Source: Sulfurospirillaceae bacterium (GTDB lineage: Bacteria; Campylobacterota; Campylobacteria; Campylobacterales; Sulfurospirillaceae). From it: 64,000 nt of DNA. The stretch lies in NCBI GenBank assembly GCA_028684065.1, contig JAQUGO010000004.1, positions 229,528-293,527 of the forward strand, read 5' to 3'. Shown piece after piece: positions 31,760-40,589 of this stretch. Both the position numbers and the translations under genes were made by a program. The notes below the pieces were generated by a model. The model saw only the letters and a program-made list of their open reading frames with translations, was not told the origin of the DNA and did not search any database. The first letter of the stretch is position 1, and the number at the start of each line of letters is the position of its first letter.

Positions 31760-32382
31760 TATTGTTTGATATCGGAAATTCTACAGTCGATTGTTATCAA
31801 GAGGGGAAAGTATGGAGCTTAACACACGCACAATTTAAAGATTTCTCGACTAAAGAAAAAAGCTATTATATTTGTGTCAATGAAGCAATGAGCCAATACC
31901 TAAAGTCCAAAAGTCATTATATTGATTTAGAGCCCTATTTTGAATTTGACACTATCTATCAAGGAATGGGCATAGATAGAATAGCTGCGTGTTGTACAAT
32001 TGGCGATGGTATGATTGTTGACGCTGGAAGCGCTATAACGATTGATATAATGTCTGGTGGGGTTCATTTAGGTGGATTTATTTTACCAGGTATTATGGCA
32101 TATGAGCGATGTTATAAATCCATTTCTCCACGGCTTGATGTACCTATAAATCCAAGTATTGCATTGGATGCCTTGCCTCAGCGTACTAGCGATGCCATTT
32201 CCTATGGTGTTATTAAGCCTATTATTATGATTTTAGAAGCTACATGTAAAGATAAAAAAATATTTTTTACGGGTGGTGATGGAAAGTTTTTTTCAAAATA
32301 CTTTAAAAATGCAGTATTTGATAGAACATTGATTTTTAGAGGGATGTTACAGACCCTTAAACATAGTAAATTAGAAGAATAA
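31756..32382 (+). CDS. coaX: Type III pantothenate kinase
   Basis: MILFDIGNSTVD, GDGMIVDAGSAITID, GGFILPGI. Confidence 0.9.
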   Translation: MILFDIGNSTVDCYQEGKVWSLTHAQFKDFSTKEKSYYICVNEAMSQYLKSKSHYIDLEPYFEFDTIYQGMGIDRIAACCTIGDGMIVDAGSAITIDIMSGGVHLGGFILPGIMAYERCYKSISPRLDVPINPSIALDALPQRTSDAISYGVIKPIIMILEATCKDKKIFFTGGDGKFFSKYFKNAVFDRTLIFRGMLQTLKHSKLEE

Positions 32383-32395
32383 AGGAATTATAAAG

Positions 32396-33004
32396 ATGTT
32401 AACTGTTGCATTACCAAAAGGGCGAATTGCAGAAGAAACGCTTGCTATCTTTGAAAAAATTTTTAAGACATCATTTCAATTTGATGATAGAAAATTGATT
32501 TTAGAAGCAGACAATTTTCGTTTCTTACTTGTGCGCAATCAAGATGTACCTGCTTATGTATTGCATCAATCTGCTGATATTGGAGTCGTTGGGCTTGATG
32601 TTTTGGAGGAAAAAGATGAAGATTTATTACGCCTTTTGGATTTAGGTATTGGTAAATGTAAAGTATGTGTAGGTATTCAAGATAACAAAGAGATTGACTA
32701 TACAATACCAGAGTTAAAAGTAGCGACAAAAATGGTTAATATTGCACAAAAATATTTTTCAAAAAAAGCTATGGCTGTAGAAATTATTAAACTATATGGT
32801 TCTATTGAGTTAGCACCTCTTGTAGGTCTTTCAGATGTTATAGTAGATATCGTAGAAACGGGAAGCACCATGAAGCAAAATGGTTTAAAAGTCGTCGAAA
32901 CGATTATGGAATCATCTGCTTATTTAATTGCTAACAAAAATAGCTTTATTGAAAAAAAAGAAGAGATTATTGCTTTATATACACAAATTAGTAAAATTAT
33001 TTAA
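32396..33004 (+). CDS. hisG: ATP phosphoribosyltransferase, short (HisZ-dependent type) form
   Basis: LTVALPKGRIAEET, ADIGVVGLDVL, VDIVETGSTMKQNGL; about 200 aa with no C-terminal regulatory domain. Confidence 0.93.
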   Translation: MLTVALPKGRIAEETLAIFEKIFKTSFQFDDRKLILEADNFRFLLVRNQDVPAYVLHQSADIGVVGLDVLEEKDEDLLRLLDLGIGKCKVCVGIQDNKEIDYTIPELKVATKMVNIAQKYFSKKAMAVEIIKLYGSIELAPLVGLSDVIVDIVETGSTMKQNGLKVVETIMESSAYLIANKNSFIEKKEEIIALYTQISKII

Positions 33005-33037
33005 AGTGGTTGAACTCTAAAAGAGTTCAACCACTTT
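33003..33037. terminator. Shared bidirectional terminator hairpin of convergent hisG and cheY-like genes
   Basis: AAAGTGGTTGAACTCT-AAA-AGAGTTCAACCACTTT, perfect 16-bp stem. Confidence 0.75.
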
Positions 33038-33397
33038 AGCAATTTTTAGGTTAAGATCATGCTCGCGAATAGGTTTGACTAGAAAGTCAAATGCCCCAGA
33101 ATCAAAAGCTTCACTTTTTCGTGTTTCATCTGTTGTAAGAACAATAACAGGAGTTTTATTTAAATCATGCATTGATTGTAAGTTTGTTAAAAATTCAATG
33201 CCGTCCATCACAGGCATTTTGATATCTAATAAAATAAGATTGATATCACCTTCACTTTTTAACGTGCTTAGAGCATCTAAGCCATTTGTTGCTTCAACAA
33301 TAGAAGCAACATTAGGGTGTCTTTTTAACATGGAGCTAATCAGTTTAAGATTAATAAAATCATCATCAACGGCTAAAATTTTTAACTTTTTTTCCAT
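33017..33397 (-). CDS. CheY-like single-domain response regulator
   Basis: LAVDDDFINLKL, LILLDIKMPVMDG, LVKPI. Confidence 0.92.
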   Translation of the reverse strand: MEKKLKILAVDDDFINLKLISSMLKRHPNVASIVEATNGLDALSTLKSEGDINLILLDIKMPVMDGIEFLTNLQSMHDLNKTPVIVLTTDETRKSEAFDSGAFDFLVKPIREHDLNLKIAKVVELF

Positions 33398-33408
33398 TTT
33401 ATTGCCCT

Positions 33409-36400
33409 TTATGAAATATATTTAGCGATAAGCTGCTCTAAATCTTTTTTACTAATTTGATTTGGTAAAATAGTATCAAAAGGCATGTCTTCATTTGTGG
33501 TCGTGTCATTAGGATCTTTAAACATTATCGTATGAATAATTCCAACATTGTGTGCTTTGGCAATTTCTTGTAACCATTGTGAAAAATCTAAAAAATCCTC
33601 AGTCAAAATTTCTTTATCGAAGAGGATAACGCGATAATGCTTTTCTTTGATTTTTTCTTTAAATTCATGATATGTGCTTGCTGCTTCTACACTTTTTGAA
33701 AGTTTAGAAAGAACACTTGTAAAAATTTTTGTTTCAATGGTACTTTTTTTAAAGACTAAAATTTCTGATATTTCAATAGAGGGGAGAGGCTCTACAGTAG
33801 ATTGAGAATCATTTTTCTGCGGAGTGTTTACTTCTTCTTCAAGTGTTGGTAATACTTCCACGCTCTTAACAGGCTCAAGTATGACAGGAGTATTGATTTC
33901 TCCTTCAGCTTCTTGGTCACTGAAGTCTATTTTTTCTGGTATAAATATATTTAAAATACTAATAATATTGTCTTTTTTAATAGGTTTGGTGATATATTCA
34001 TCAAGACCTTCTTTCATAAACCGTTCTCTATCTCCCTTAAGGGCATTGGCTGTAATGGCAACAATTGGGATATGTGGTAGTCTATTCTTATCTTCATATT
34101 CTAAAATACGGTGTGTTGCTTCAATACCATCCATAACAGGCATTGCAATATCCATAAAGATCATATCAAAATTACCGGCTCTGCGCTTTTCAACAGCTTG
34201 CAGTCCATTAGGGACAATGGTAATGTTAAGGCCCAAATCTTCAAGCGTGCGTTTAATGAGTTTTTGGTTAATTTCATTATCTTCGGCCACCAAAACATCT
34301 GCCTTAAATTTCTTACCATAGGTCCCTTTAGGTAATGGTTTCAGTTCAGGAGTTGATTCTTTAGACGGGAGAAGCTCGCGCTTGCTTTCTAAGACTTTTA
34401 CAAGTTTTGAAACATTAATAGGTTCATAAATTGGTGTGATATATTTAGTAGAGAATTCATTAAATTTTGATTGTTGGGATGATTTTAAAATTAAAATAAT
34501 AGGTATTTTGATCTTTTTATATTCTTCTAATTCATCTTTCGTTAAATTATTGTAATCAGCAATAATAATATTACTACCTGATTTAAAAATCAGATTTTTA
34601 AGTCCTGCAAAATCATTATAGTATTTCACAAAAGAACCAAAATAGGTAAAGTAGTCATACATAAATTCTGTATGAGCTTTGGTATTGTGTTGTGGTGAGC
34701 ATAAAGCACAGTTAAATTCACTGAATCGGTCTTTATAATCAATGCTATTTGATTGGGACTCTATTAAGTCTAAGATAAAGAAGAACTTACTACCTTTCCC
34801 CTCTTCACTTGTAACTTCAAGTTTCCCACCCATAAGCATAATATATTTAGAAGAAATCGTAAGTCCTAATCCTGTTCCACCAAATTTTCGGGTAATAGTT
34901 GAGTCGGCTTGATTGAAAGCATCAAAGATTCCCTCAATTTTTTCTTGATTAATGCCAATTCCAGAATCTTCAACACTAAAGAGAATACGAGATTTGCCTT
35001 CAGGTGCATTATCAACATGTTTGATTTGAACCGTTATATGCCCATTATTAGGTGTAAATTTAACCGCATTACTCATGAGATTAATAAGAACTTCTTTAAT
35101 TTTGACGGCATCACCTTTAACATAATGGTGCAAATTAGGGTCAATATATAAAGAGAGTTGAATATTTTTTTCTGCAGCTTTGGGACCATAGACTTCAATA
35201 GCATTTTCAAATTCATCAATCGGTGAGAAAAGGATTTCATCAATTTCAATTTTATTGCTTTCTACCTTGGAAAGATCAAGAATGTTATTAATAATGGCTA
35301 ATAGATTTTCAGAACTTTTTTCAATTACATCTACAAATTCTCTTTTTTCTTCATCTAAATCGGAGTTTTTCAAAAGTTCCGTAAAACCAATAATACCATT
35401 AAGTGGGGTTCTTATTTCATGAGACATATTAGCCAAAAAGATACTTTTAGCAGCACTTGCTTCTTCTGCGTTTTTCTTTTCTTTAGCAATATTTTCAATG
35501 GCTTTATCAATAATAGAGTACGCGACATTCATTCCTTGTGTGGTATTGAAATCCACTTTTTCTTTTGTTTCGGCAAGTTCTTCAACTCTTTCAAAGATAT
35601 TCTCAAGACCCTTAACATTTTTCTTAAATTGACTGGAAAGTGAAAAACCAAGGAACATTAAGACAAGAGAGATAATCCACGTAGCTCCAGCTCCAATAAG
35701 TTGTCCAATATTTTGGTTATCATAGATTTTTTCTTCAGCTTGTAAAGAGTTTTTAATAATTTGTGATGCTCGACTAAGCATATCAATCTTGTGTGTCAAA
35801 AGTCCAAACCAAAGCGTTGGATCAATTAAATATTCACCACTTTGTGCCGCCATAATGAGTTCGCTTTTAGCTTTAGCAATATCTTCCTCAAGTTTAATAT
35901 TCGCAGGTACTTTGTATAAGTTTTCAATTTGAGATTTTGTAGTAAAATCATTAATCGTTGTATAATCGAAGGCATTGGATGCACCAAAAATATTGATCCA
36001 AATAGAGAGATCTTTTTCACTAAAAGGAATGTATTGGCTTAGAATTTTTGAGATAAAACCTCTTTCTTGTCCAACATATTCAATATTTTTATAGACAGAG
36101 ACTAAAGAATACGTCATATTGGCAATGTTCGAGTTGGTATTAATAGTCCCTATGGTTTCTAATTCTTTGAGGATTTGGTTATTAATGTGACTGTAATATT
36201 CAAAAAACATTTTATTAAAGTCAATTGAAAAATTATCGACAGATTTTCGGACATCAACAATTTTGGTTAAATAAGTCATAACCATTTTGACATAAGGAGT
36301 TATTTCATGTGTTTGAAAAAAGTCGTGAAATTCTTTAATGGATTTATTAACACTTAATCGTTGCTCTTGCAAGGCTTCTTTTGCAATACTTCCTTGACTG

Positions 36401-36609
36401 GAGTGATACGATGCACTGAGGCCCCTCTCTTTAGCAAGTTCAATGGATAAGGTACTAAGAACTTTGGTGCTCTCCATTTTATTTTTTAAGCTCAGTGTTG
36501 AGTTAAATTGAGTATAAGATAAAAAAAGAAAATAACTGGAAAAGATAAAAAGAATCAAAAGAGGGTATTGACTGATGAGCCGTAGTGTATGTTGAGTTGT
36601 AAACTTCAT
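33409..36609 (-). CDS. NIT-domain hybrid sensor histidine kinase with multiple REC-like modules
   Basis: NIT-like sensor (STLSIELAKERGLSASYHSSQGS), H-box FLANMSHEIRTPLNGIIGF, HATPase, canonical REC MIFMDIAMPVMDGIEA. Confidence 0.9.
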   Translation of the reverse strand: MKFTTQHTLRLISQYPLLILFIFSSYFLFLSYTQFNSTLSLKNKMESTKVLSTLSIELAKERGLSASYHSSQGSIAKEALQEQRLSVNKSIKEFHDFFQTHEITPYVKMVMTYLTKIVDVRKSVDNFSIDFNKMFFEYYSHINNQILKELETIGTINTNSNIANMTYSLVSVYKNIEYVGQERGFISKILSQYIPFSEKDLSIWINIFGASNAFDYTTINDFTTKSQIENLYKVPANIKLEEDIAKAKSELIMAAQSGEYLIDPTLWFGLLTHKIDMLSRASQIIKNSLQAEEKIYDNQNIGQLIGAGATWIISLVLMFLGFSLSSQFKKNVKGLENIFERVEELAETKEKVDFNTTQGMNVAYSIIDKAIENIAKEKKNAEEASAAKSIFLANMSHEIRTPLNGIIGFTELLKNSDLDEEKREFVDVIEKSSENLLAIINNILDLSKVESNKIEIDEILFSPIDEFENAIEVYGPKAAEKNIQLSLYIDPNLHHYVKGDAVKIKEVLINLMSNAVKFTPNNGHITVQIKHVDNAPEGKSRILFSVEDSGIGINQEKIEGIFDAFNQADSTITRKFGGTGLGLTISSKYIMLMGGKLEVTSEEGKGSKFFFILDLIESQSNSIDYKDRFSEFNCALCSPQHNTKAHTEFMYDYFTYFGSFVKYYNDFAGLKNLIFKSGSNIIIADYNNLTKDELEEYKKIKIPIILILKSSQQSKFNEFSTKYITPIYEPINVSKLVKVLESKRELLPSKESTPELKPLPKGTYGKKFKADVLVAEDNEINQKLIKRTLEDLGLNITIVPNGLQAVEKRRAGNFDMIFMDIAMPVMDGIEATHRILEYEDKNRLPHIPIVAITANALKGDRERFMKEGLDEYITKPIKKDNIISILNIFIPEKIDFSDQEAEGEINTPVILEPVKSVEVLPTLEEEVNTPQKNDSQSTVEPLPSIEISEILVFKKSTIETKIFTSVLSKLSKSVEAASTYHEFKEKIKEKHYRVILFDKEILTEDFLDFSQWLQEIAKAHNVGIIHTIMFKDPNDTTTNEDMPFDTILPNQISKKDLEQLIAKYIS

Positions 36610-36624
36610 AGTTGCATTCCTTAA

Positions 36625-37023
36625 TTAACCATTAATAGGTATATTGTAGTTAATAGCAATTTCTCTACATGTCGGGGTTTCTTTAACCCCTTCATTAAGA
36701 AGAGTTGTTGCCTCATCATGTTTGGTATCATTTTTGATATAAGCTTCAGCAAGATAACATTTTGCCTTAATGTTACCTCTCATAACCGCTTGTTCAAGAT
36801 AAGGGATCGCACGTGAAGGGTCTTCTTCTACTCCTTCACCGTAAAGATACATTTTTCCTAAAAAAAAGTATCCTTGAAAACAGTTTTCTTTTTTAATAGA
36901 GAGTTCAAAAAGCTCTTTAGCTGAAGTATAGTTACCATGTTTATATGCTAATGTAGCATCACGAAAATAGTCTGCACTAAGTAGTGTAACACACAAGAAA
37001 AACCCAAAACAAAAACGCATCAT
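36625..37023 (-). CDS. Sel1-like repeat periplasmic protein
   Basis: Signal peptide; GYFFLGKMYLYGEGVEEDPSRAIPYLEQAVMRGNIKAKCYLAEAY. Confidence 0.82.
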   Translation of the reverse strand: MMRFCFGFFLCVTLLSADYFRDATLAYKHGNYTSAKELFELSIKKENCFQGYFFLGKMYLYGEGVEEDPSRAIPYLEQAVMRGNIKAKCYLAEAYIKNDTKHDEATTLLNEGVKETPTCREIAINYNIPING

Positions 37024-38174
37024 TGAATGAGATCCTTAAAATCTATAACAGCATTTTTTAAAGTCATAAATGCTTTATAATTTTCTTCTGAAGTACCCGC
37101 TTCTAGTGCTTTTTGAAACATGGTAAAGGCGTCAAATAAAGAGAGAATATTTAGATTGAGGGCAATACTTTTGAGCTTGACAATTTCTTGGTTAGCTTCT
37201 TGGAATTGGTGAGCAAGAAGATACTGCTCAATCGTTTCCATTTTTATTGTCAATTCATCACTGTATTCACCAATAATGAGTGCTATCGTGCTAATATCTA
37301 ATCCAAGTTTTTCAGCACTTTCCGATAAATCGAAAATTTCAGGTTCTTTTATCGGCATCGTTTGGGTTTGTACATGTTCGCTCTCTTCGACAAAAAGGTT
37401 GGTATCGTTAAGCAGATCTTCTTGATCATCTTCGTGATAATTTTCTTGTGAAGTTACAAAACTCAAGTCTCCAAGAGTAATGTCATCAATAGATTGATAG
37501 TCTAAAGTTGCTTGTTCTGGTTCCGTGCCGTTTTGTAGAATTTCATGATCTATTTTAAGTTTAAAGTCAAGTGAATTTTCTTCCTTCGGAGCGCTAAGCA
37601 TAGATGGTATCTCTTCTTCTATCTCACTAGAATGACTTGTATTCAAGAAACTTGTGTCGGAGGAAAAGAGGATTGGAGTATCAATAGTGCTATCTTGGTT
37701 GTCTGTAATAGAATACCTATCTGGTGCGTCTTCTATAAGGAAGTCGTCATGAGGTGTTTCCATTGTTGTAGAAAGAGGTTCAGAAGTGATTTCTTCCGGA
37801 GCCAATGTTGTGCTTTTCGTCAATAGCGATAAATCTGCCGCCTTAATAGATGTATTATTTAATTCAATGCAATAACACATTGTTGCCCCATTAAGAGGGT
37901 GGTCAAGAAAGATTTCATGGATAATGAGTGCTGTTTCAACTTCTTTTCCATTCTTCGTTTTAACAATCACTTTTTTATTAGGTGTTCCACTGTGCAAAGT
38001 GTAATCAATCCACGAAAAGTTTTTGAATTTAAAAATATATCCTGGTTTGTTAATAAACAGTTCTGCAAAGTCGTTATGGTAGTTTTTGAATTCGTCCATA
38101 TCCTCGTACCCTAAGAAGTACAATTCTTGGTTGCCCATTCCTAAAAAAAGACCACTTTTATCGTAAAGTATCAA
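37020..38174 (-). CDS. PAS-like N-terminal / Hpt-like C-terminal protein of unknown function
   Basis: Folded N- and C-terminal segments separated by an acidic low-complexity linker; C-terminus resembles an Hpt four-helix bundle. Confidence 0.6.
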   Translation of the reverse strand: MILYDKSGLFLGMGNQELYFLGYEDMDEFKNYHNDFAELFINKPGYIFKFKNFSWIDYTLHSGTPNKKVIVKTKNGKEVETALIIHEIFLDHPLNGATMCYCIELNNTSIKAADLSLLTKSTTLAPEEITSEPLSTTMETPHDDFLIEDAPDRYSITDNQDSTIDTPILFSSDTSFLNTSHSSEIEEEIPSMLSAPKEENSLDFKLKIDHEILQNGTEPEQATLDYQSIDDITLGDLSFVTSQENYHEDDQEDLLNDTNLFVEESEHVQTQTMPIKEPEIFDLSESAEKLGLDISTIALIIGEYSDELTIKMETIEQYLLAHQFQEANQEIVKLKSIALNLNILSLFDAFTMFQKALEAGTSEENYKAFMTLKNAVIDFKDLIQ

Positions 38175-38235
38175 GTTTGATCCTTATGGTTTGCGTTGAA
38201 AGGTTAATTTTAACTAACTTATACTTAAAATTAAC

Positions 38236-40035
38236 CTATTTTTTTAAGCTATGAAATAGATTTTCACCTATTTTTTTACCAACAGCCGTTTCCAATTCTT
38301 CGTACGAAGCACTGTAAATTGTTTCAAAAGTTCCAAAATATGAAAGGAGCTTTTTAATGACTGCTGGGCCTATACCTTCGATTTTTAGAAGTTCTGGGCT
38401 CATGTCTTTATCTCTTTTTTTATTTTGATGATAAGTGATGGCAAAACGGTGAGCTTCATCTCTGAGTCTTTGGACAAAGTGTAATCGTTTATCGGATGTG
38501 GGCAAAGAGAAAGATTGATTTTCATTGTAGATGAGATCTTTCGCTTTCCCTTTAGCACGGTGGGCTTTGGCATCAATTTTTTCTTTAGCAATTGCCAGAA
38601 GGTCTACATGTAAGGAGGATTGATTTAAAAGTGATTTGGCAAGTTGCAAAAGCGTATTGCCACCATCTAAAATCCATAAATCTGGTGGGCTTTCTTTGGA
38701 AAAGTCTGCAATTCTACGCTCTAACATTTCTTTCATTTGAGCATATTCATCTTTTTGGTGCAGGGCATAACGTCTGTAACTTGCTTTATCAAACGTTTCA
38801 TCCCATACAATCATGGCTCCTACTGGAGAGTCTCCTCCAAAATGGGAATTGTCAAAGACTTCAATACGTCTAGGAGGGGTCTTTAAATCAAAAAGTATTT
38901 GCAAACTTTCGTAGAGACTATTTTTAGAGTGTGGTAATTGTTGTGTCAGGATTTCTTTTGCATTTTTATGTGCAATATCTGTTAAGTAACGTTTTTCACC
39001 TCGCAAAGGGGTTGTGATAGAGATTTTCTGCAAAAATTTCTCAGATAAAAACGTTGCAATAGTAGATTGTTCCTTGAAGGTGTCGGCTACAAGAATATGG
39101 GTAGCAAATGTTTGCTCCATAGGATTGTAAAATTCAAATAATGTCCGTGCGTATAATTCATCTTTATCATTGCCATGATTGTGGTGGACAAGCGAATGTG
39201 AGGTCGAAACAATTTTTCCATTTCGAATAAAAAGGCGCATAATGACAGAAAGTGTTGCCGTTGATTCGATGGCAAATACATCATAATTTTCAAGTTTAAG
39301 TAACTCAACATGGGTGACATGTAAAGCATTCTTAATAGCGCTTAGTGTATCTCGAATTTTAGCAGCTTCTTCAAAATTGAGTTTTTCTGAGGCTATTTGC
39401 ATTTTTGCTTCTAATATAGAAAGTAAAATTCTTTGATCTTGTAGGGCACAAAGTGCTTCTTGTACAATTATAGCATAGGAGGCAGAGTCAATTTTACCCT
39501 CACAAGGGGCCAAACAGCGTTTGATCTGATAAAAAAGGCATGCTTTTTTGCCTTTGTCACATCCTTTTTTTTGAACCAATGGAAATGCAAGATAGAGGGC
39601 ATTGAGAAGCTCTTTAGCAGAACTCGATAAAGGGCCAAAATATTTAATTGATTTGGAAGTAATGATTTTTCGGGTTACTACAAAACGAGGAAAAGAATGG
39701 GATAAATCTATACAAATATAGGGATATGTTTTGTCATCACGCAAAAGAATATTATATTTAGGTTTAAGTTGTTTAATCAGAGAATTCTCTAACATTAAAG
39801 CATCATGTTCACTTTGTACGACAATATATTCTATGGAGCTTACTTCATGCAGCATTTTATAGATGCGTGCTGAAGTATTGGGGGAAGGCACAAGAGAAGG
39901 AATAAAACGAAAATAACTTTTGACACGATTTTTGAGCACCTTGGCTTTACCAACATATAAAAGCAATCCTTTATCATCAAAAAACTGATAAATCCCTGCA
40001 CTATTGGGGGCATTTTTAAGCTGTTCTATAAGCAT
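38236..40035 (-). CDS. uvrC: Excinuclease ABC subunit C
   Basis: GIYQFFDDKGLLLYVGKAKVLKNRVKSYF GIY-YIG, UVR motif, C-terminal HhH (LLKIEGIGPAVIKKLL). Confidence 0.97.
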   Translation of the reverse strand: MLIEQLKNAPNSAGIYQFFDDKGLLLYVGKAKVLKNRVKSYFRFIPSLVPSPNTSARIYKMLHEVSSIEYIVVQSEHDALMLENSLIKQLKPKYNILLRDDKTYPYICIDLSHSFPRFVVTRKIITSKSIKYFGPLSSSAKELLNALYLAFPLVQKKGCDKGKKACLFYQIKRCLAPCEGKIDSASYAIIVQEALCALQDQRILLSILEAKMQIASEKLNFEEAAKIRDTLSAIKNALHVTHVELLKLENYDVFAIESTATLSVIMRLFIRNGKIVSTSHSLVHHNHGNDKDELYARTLFEFYNPMEQTFATHILVADTFKEQSTIATFLSEKFLQKISITTPLRGEKRYLTDIAHKNAKEILTQQLPHSKNSLYESLQILFDLKTPPRRIEVFDNSHFGGDSPVGAMIVWDETFDKASYRRYALHQKDEYAQMKEMLERRIADFSKESPPDLWILDGGNTLLQLAKSLLNQSSLHVDLLAIAKEKIDAKAHRAKGKAKDLIYNENQSFSLPTSDKRLHFVQRLRDEAHRFAITYHQNKKRDKDMSPELLKIEGIGPAVIKKLLSYFGTFETIYSASYEELETAVGKKIGENLFHSLKK

Positions 40036-40475
40036 GTTTTGGAATGTATATGGCTTCTAATTTCTTCAAAAAGTCGATGGAGACTCTCTTCTTCACAGTG
40101 GTTTTCAAAACTACCTTGTGCTTGTTCATTGTATGTAATAGAGCTTTCTCGTGGAGTAAAACTTTCTAGGACGGGAAGATTTGTGACAAAACATTGGATG
40201 TCTTTAACCTCAAGAAAACTACATTCAGGACAATGAATTTTGAGTTGACTTAATAGACTCTTTATCAAATTACGTTTATAATTAAATTCCATTTTGGCAC
40301 CAGGATGATTGAGTACAAAAAAAAGTGTTTCATTTTTAGCGTACAAGAATCGAATCATACATGTGAAACTTTTGGGTAGTAACCCGAGCAAGCGCTCATA
40401 GCAGTGTGCTTGTTCGTATTTTTTCATAAAAGGTTGTTGTACTAAATGAGAAATTATAGTTTTAGAATCTTTCAT
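40026..40475 (-). CDS. DciA-like (DUF721) protein
   Basis: FFVLNHPGAKMEFNYKRNLIKSLLSQLK pattern; overlaps the start of uvrC. Confidence 0.6.
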   Translation of the reverse strand: MKDSKTIISHLVQQPFMKKYEQAHCYERLLGLLPKSFTCMIRFLYAKNETLFFVLNHPGAKMEFNYKRNLIKSLLSQLKIHCPECSFLEVKDIQCFVTNLPVLESFTPRESSITYNEQAQGSFENHCEEESLHRLFEEIRSHIHSKTCL

Positions 40476-40589
40476 CTGCTTATTATAGCATGTTTAGGCT
40501 TTGCTCTTTTTGGGTGCGGATATAAAGGTCCACCTGTTTACGATGACCACAATTCAACAAAAGTGAAAAAAGTGAAAGCCACTTATTAA
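40446..40589 (+). CDS. 47-aa LptM/YifL-like lipoprotein (not in supplied ORF track)
   Basis: Manual translation MRNYSFRIFHLLIIACLGFALFGCGYKGPPVYDDHNSTKVKKVKATY; lipobox LFGC then GxKGP; stop overlaps nadB ATG (TAATG). Confidence 0.75.
   Translation: MRNYSFRIFHLLIIACLGFALFGCGYKGPPVYDDHNSTKVKKVKATY

Noticed and set aside
33824-34321. 165-aa plus-strand ORF antisense to the hybrid kinase
   Set aside because: Ser/Ile-rich shadow of REC-coding sequence; similar shadows occur over glyA, lysS, gatC/pilT and pnp.
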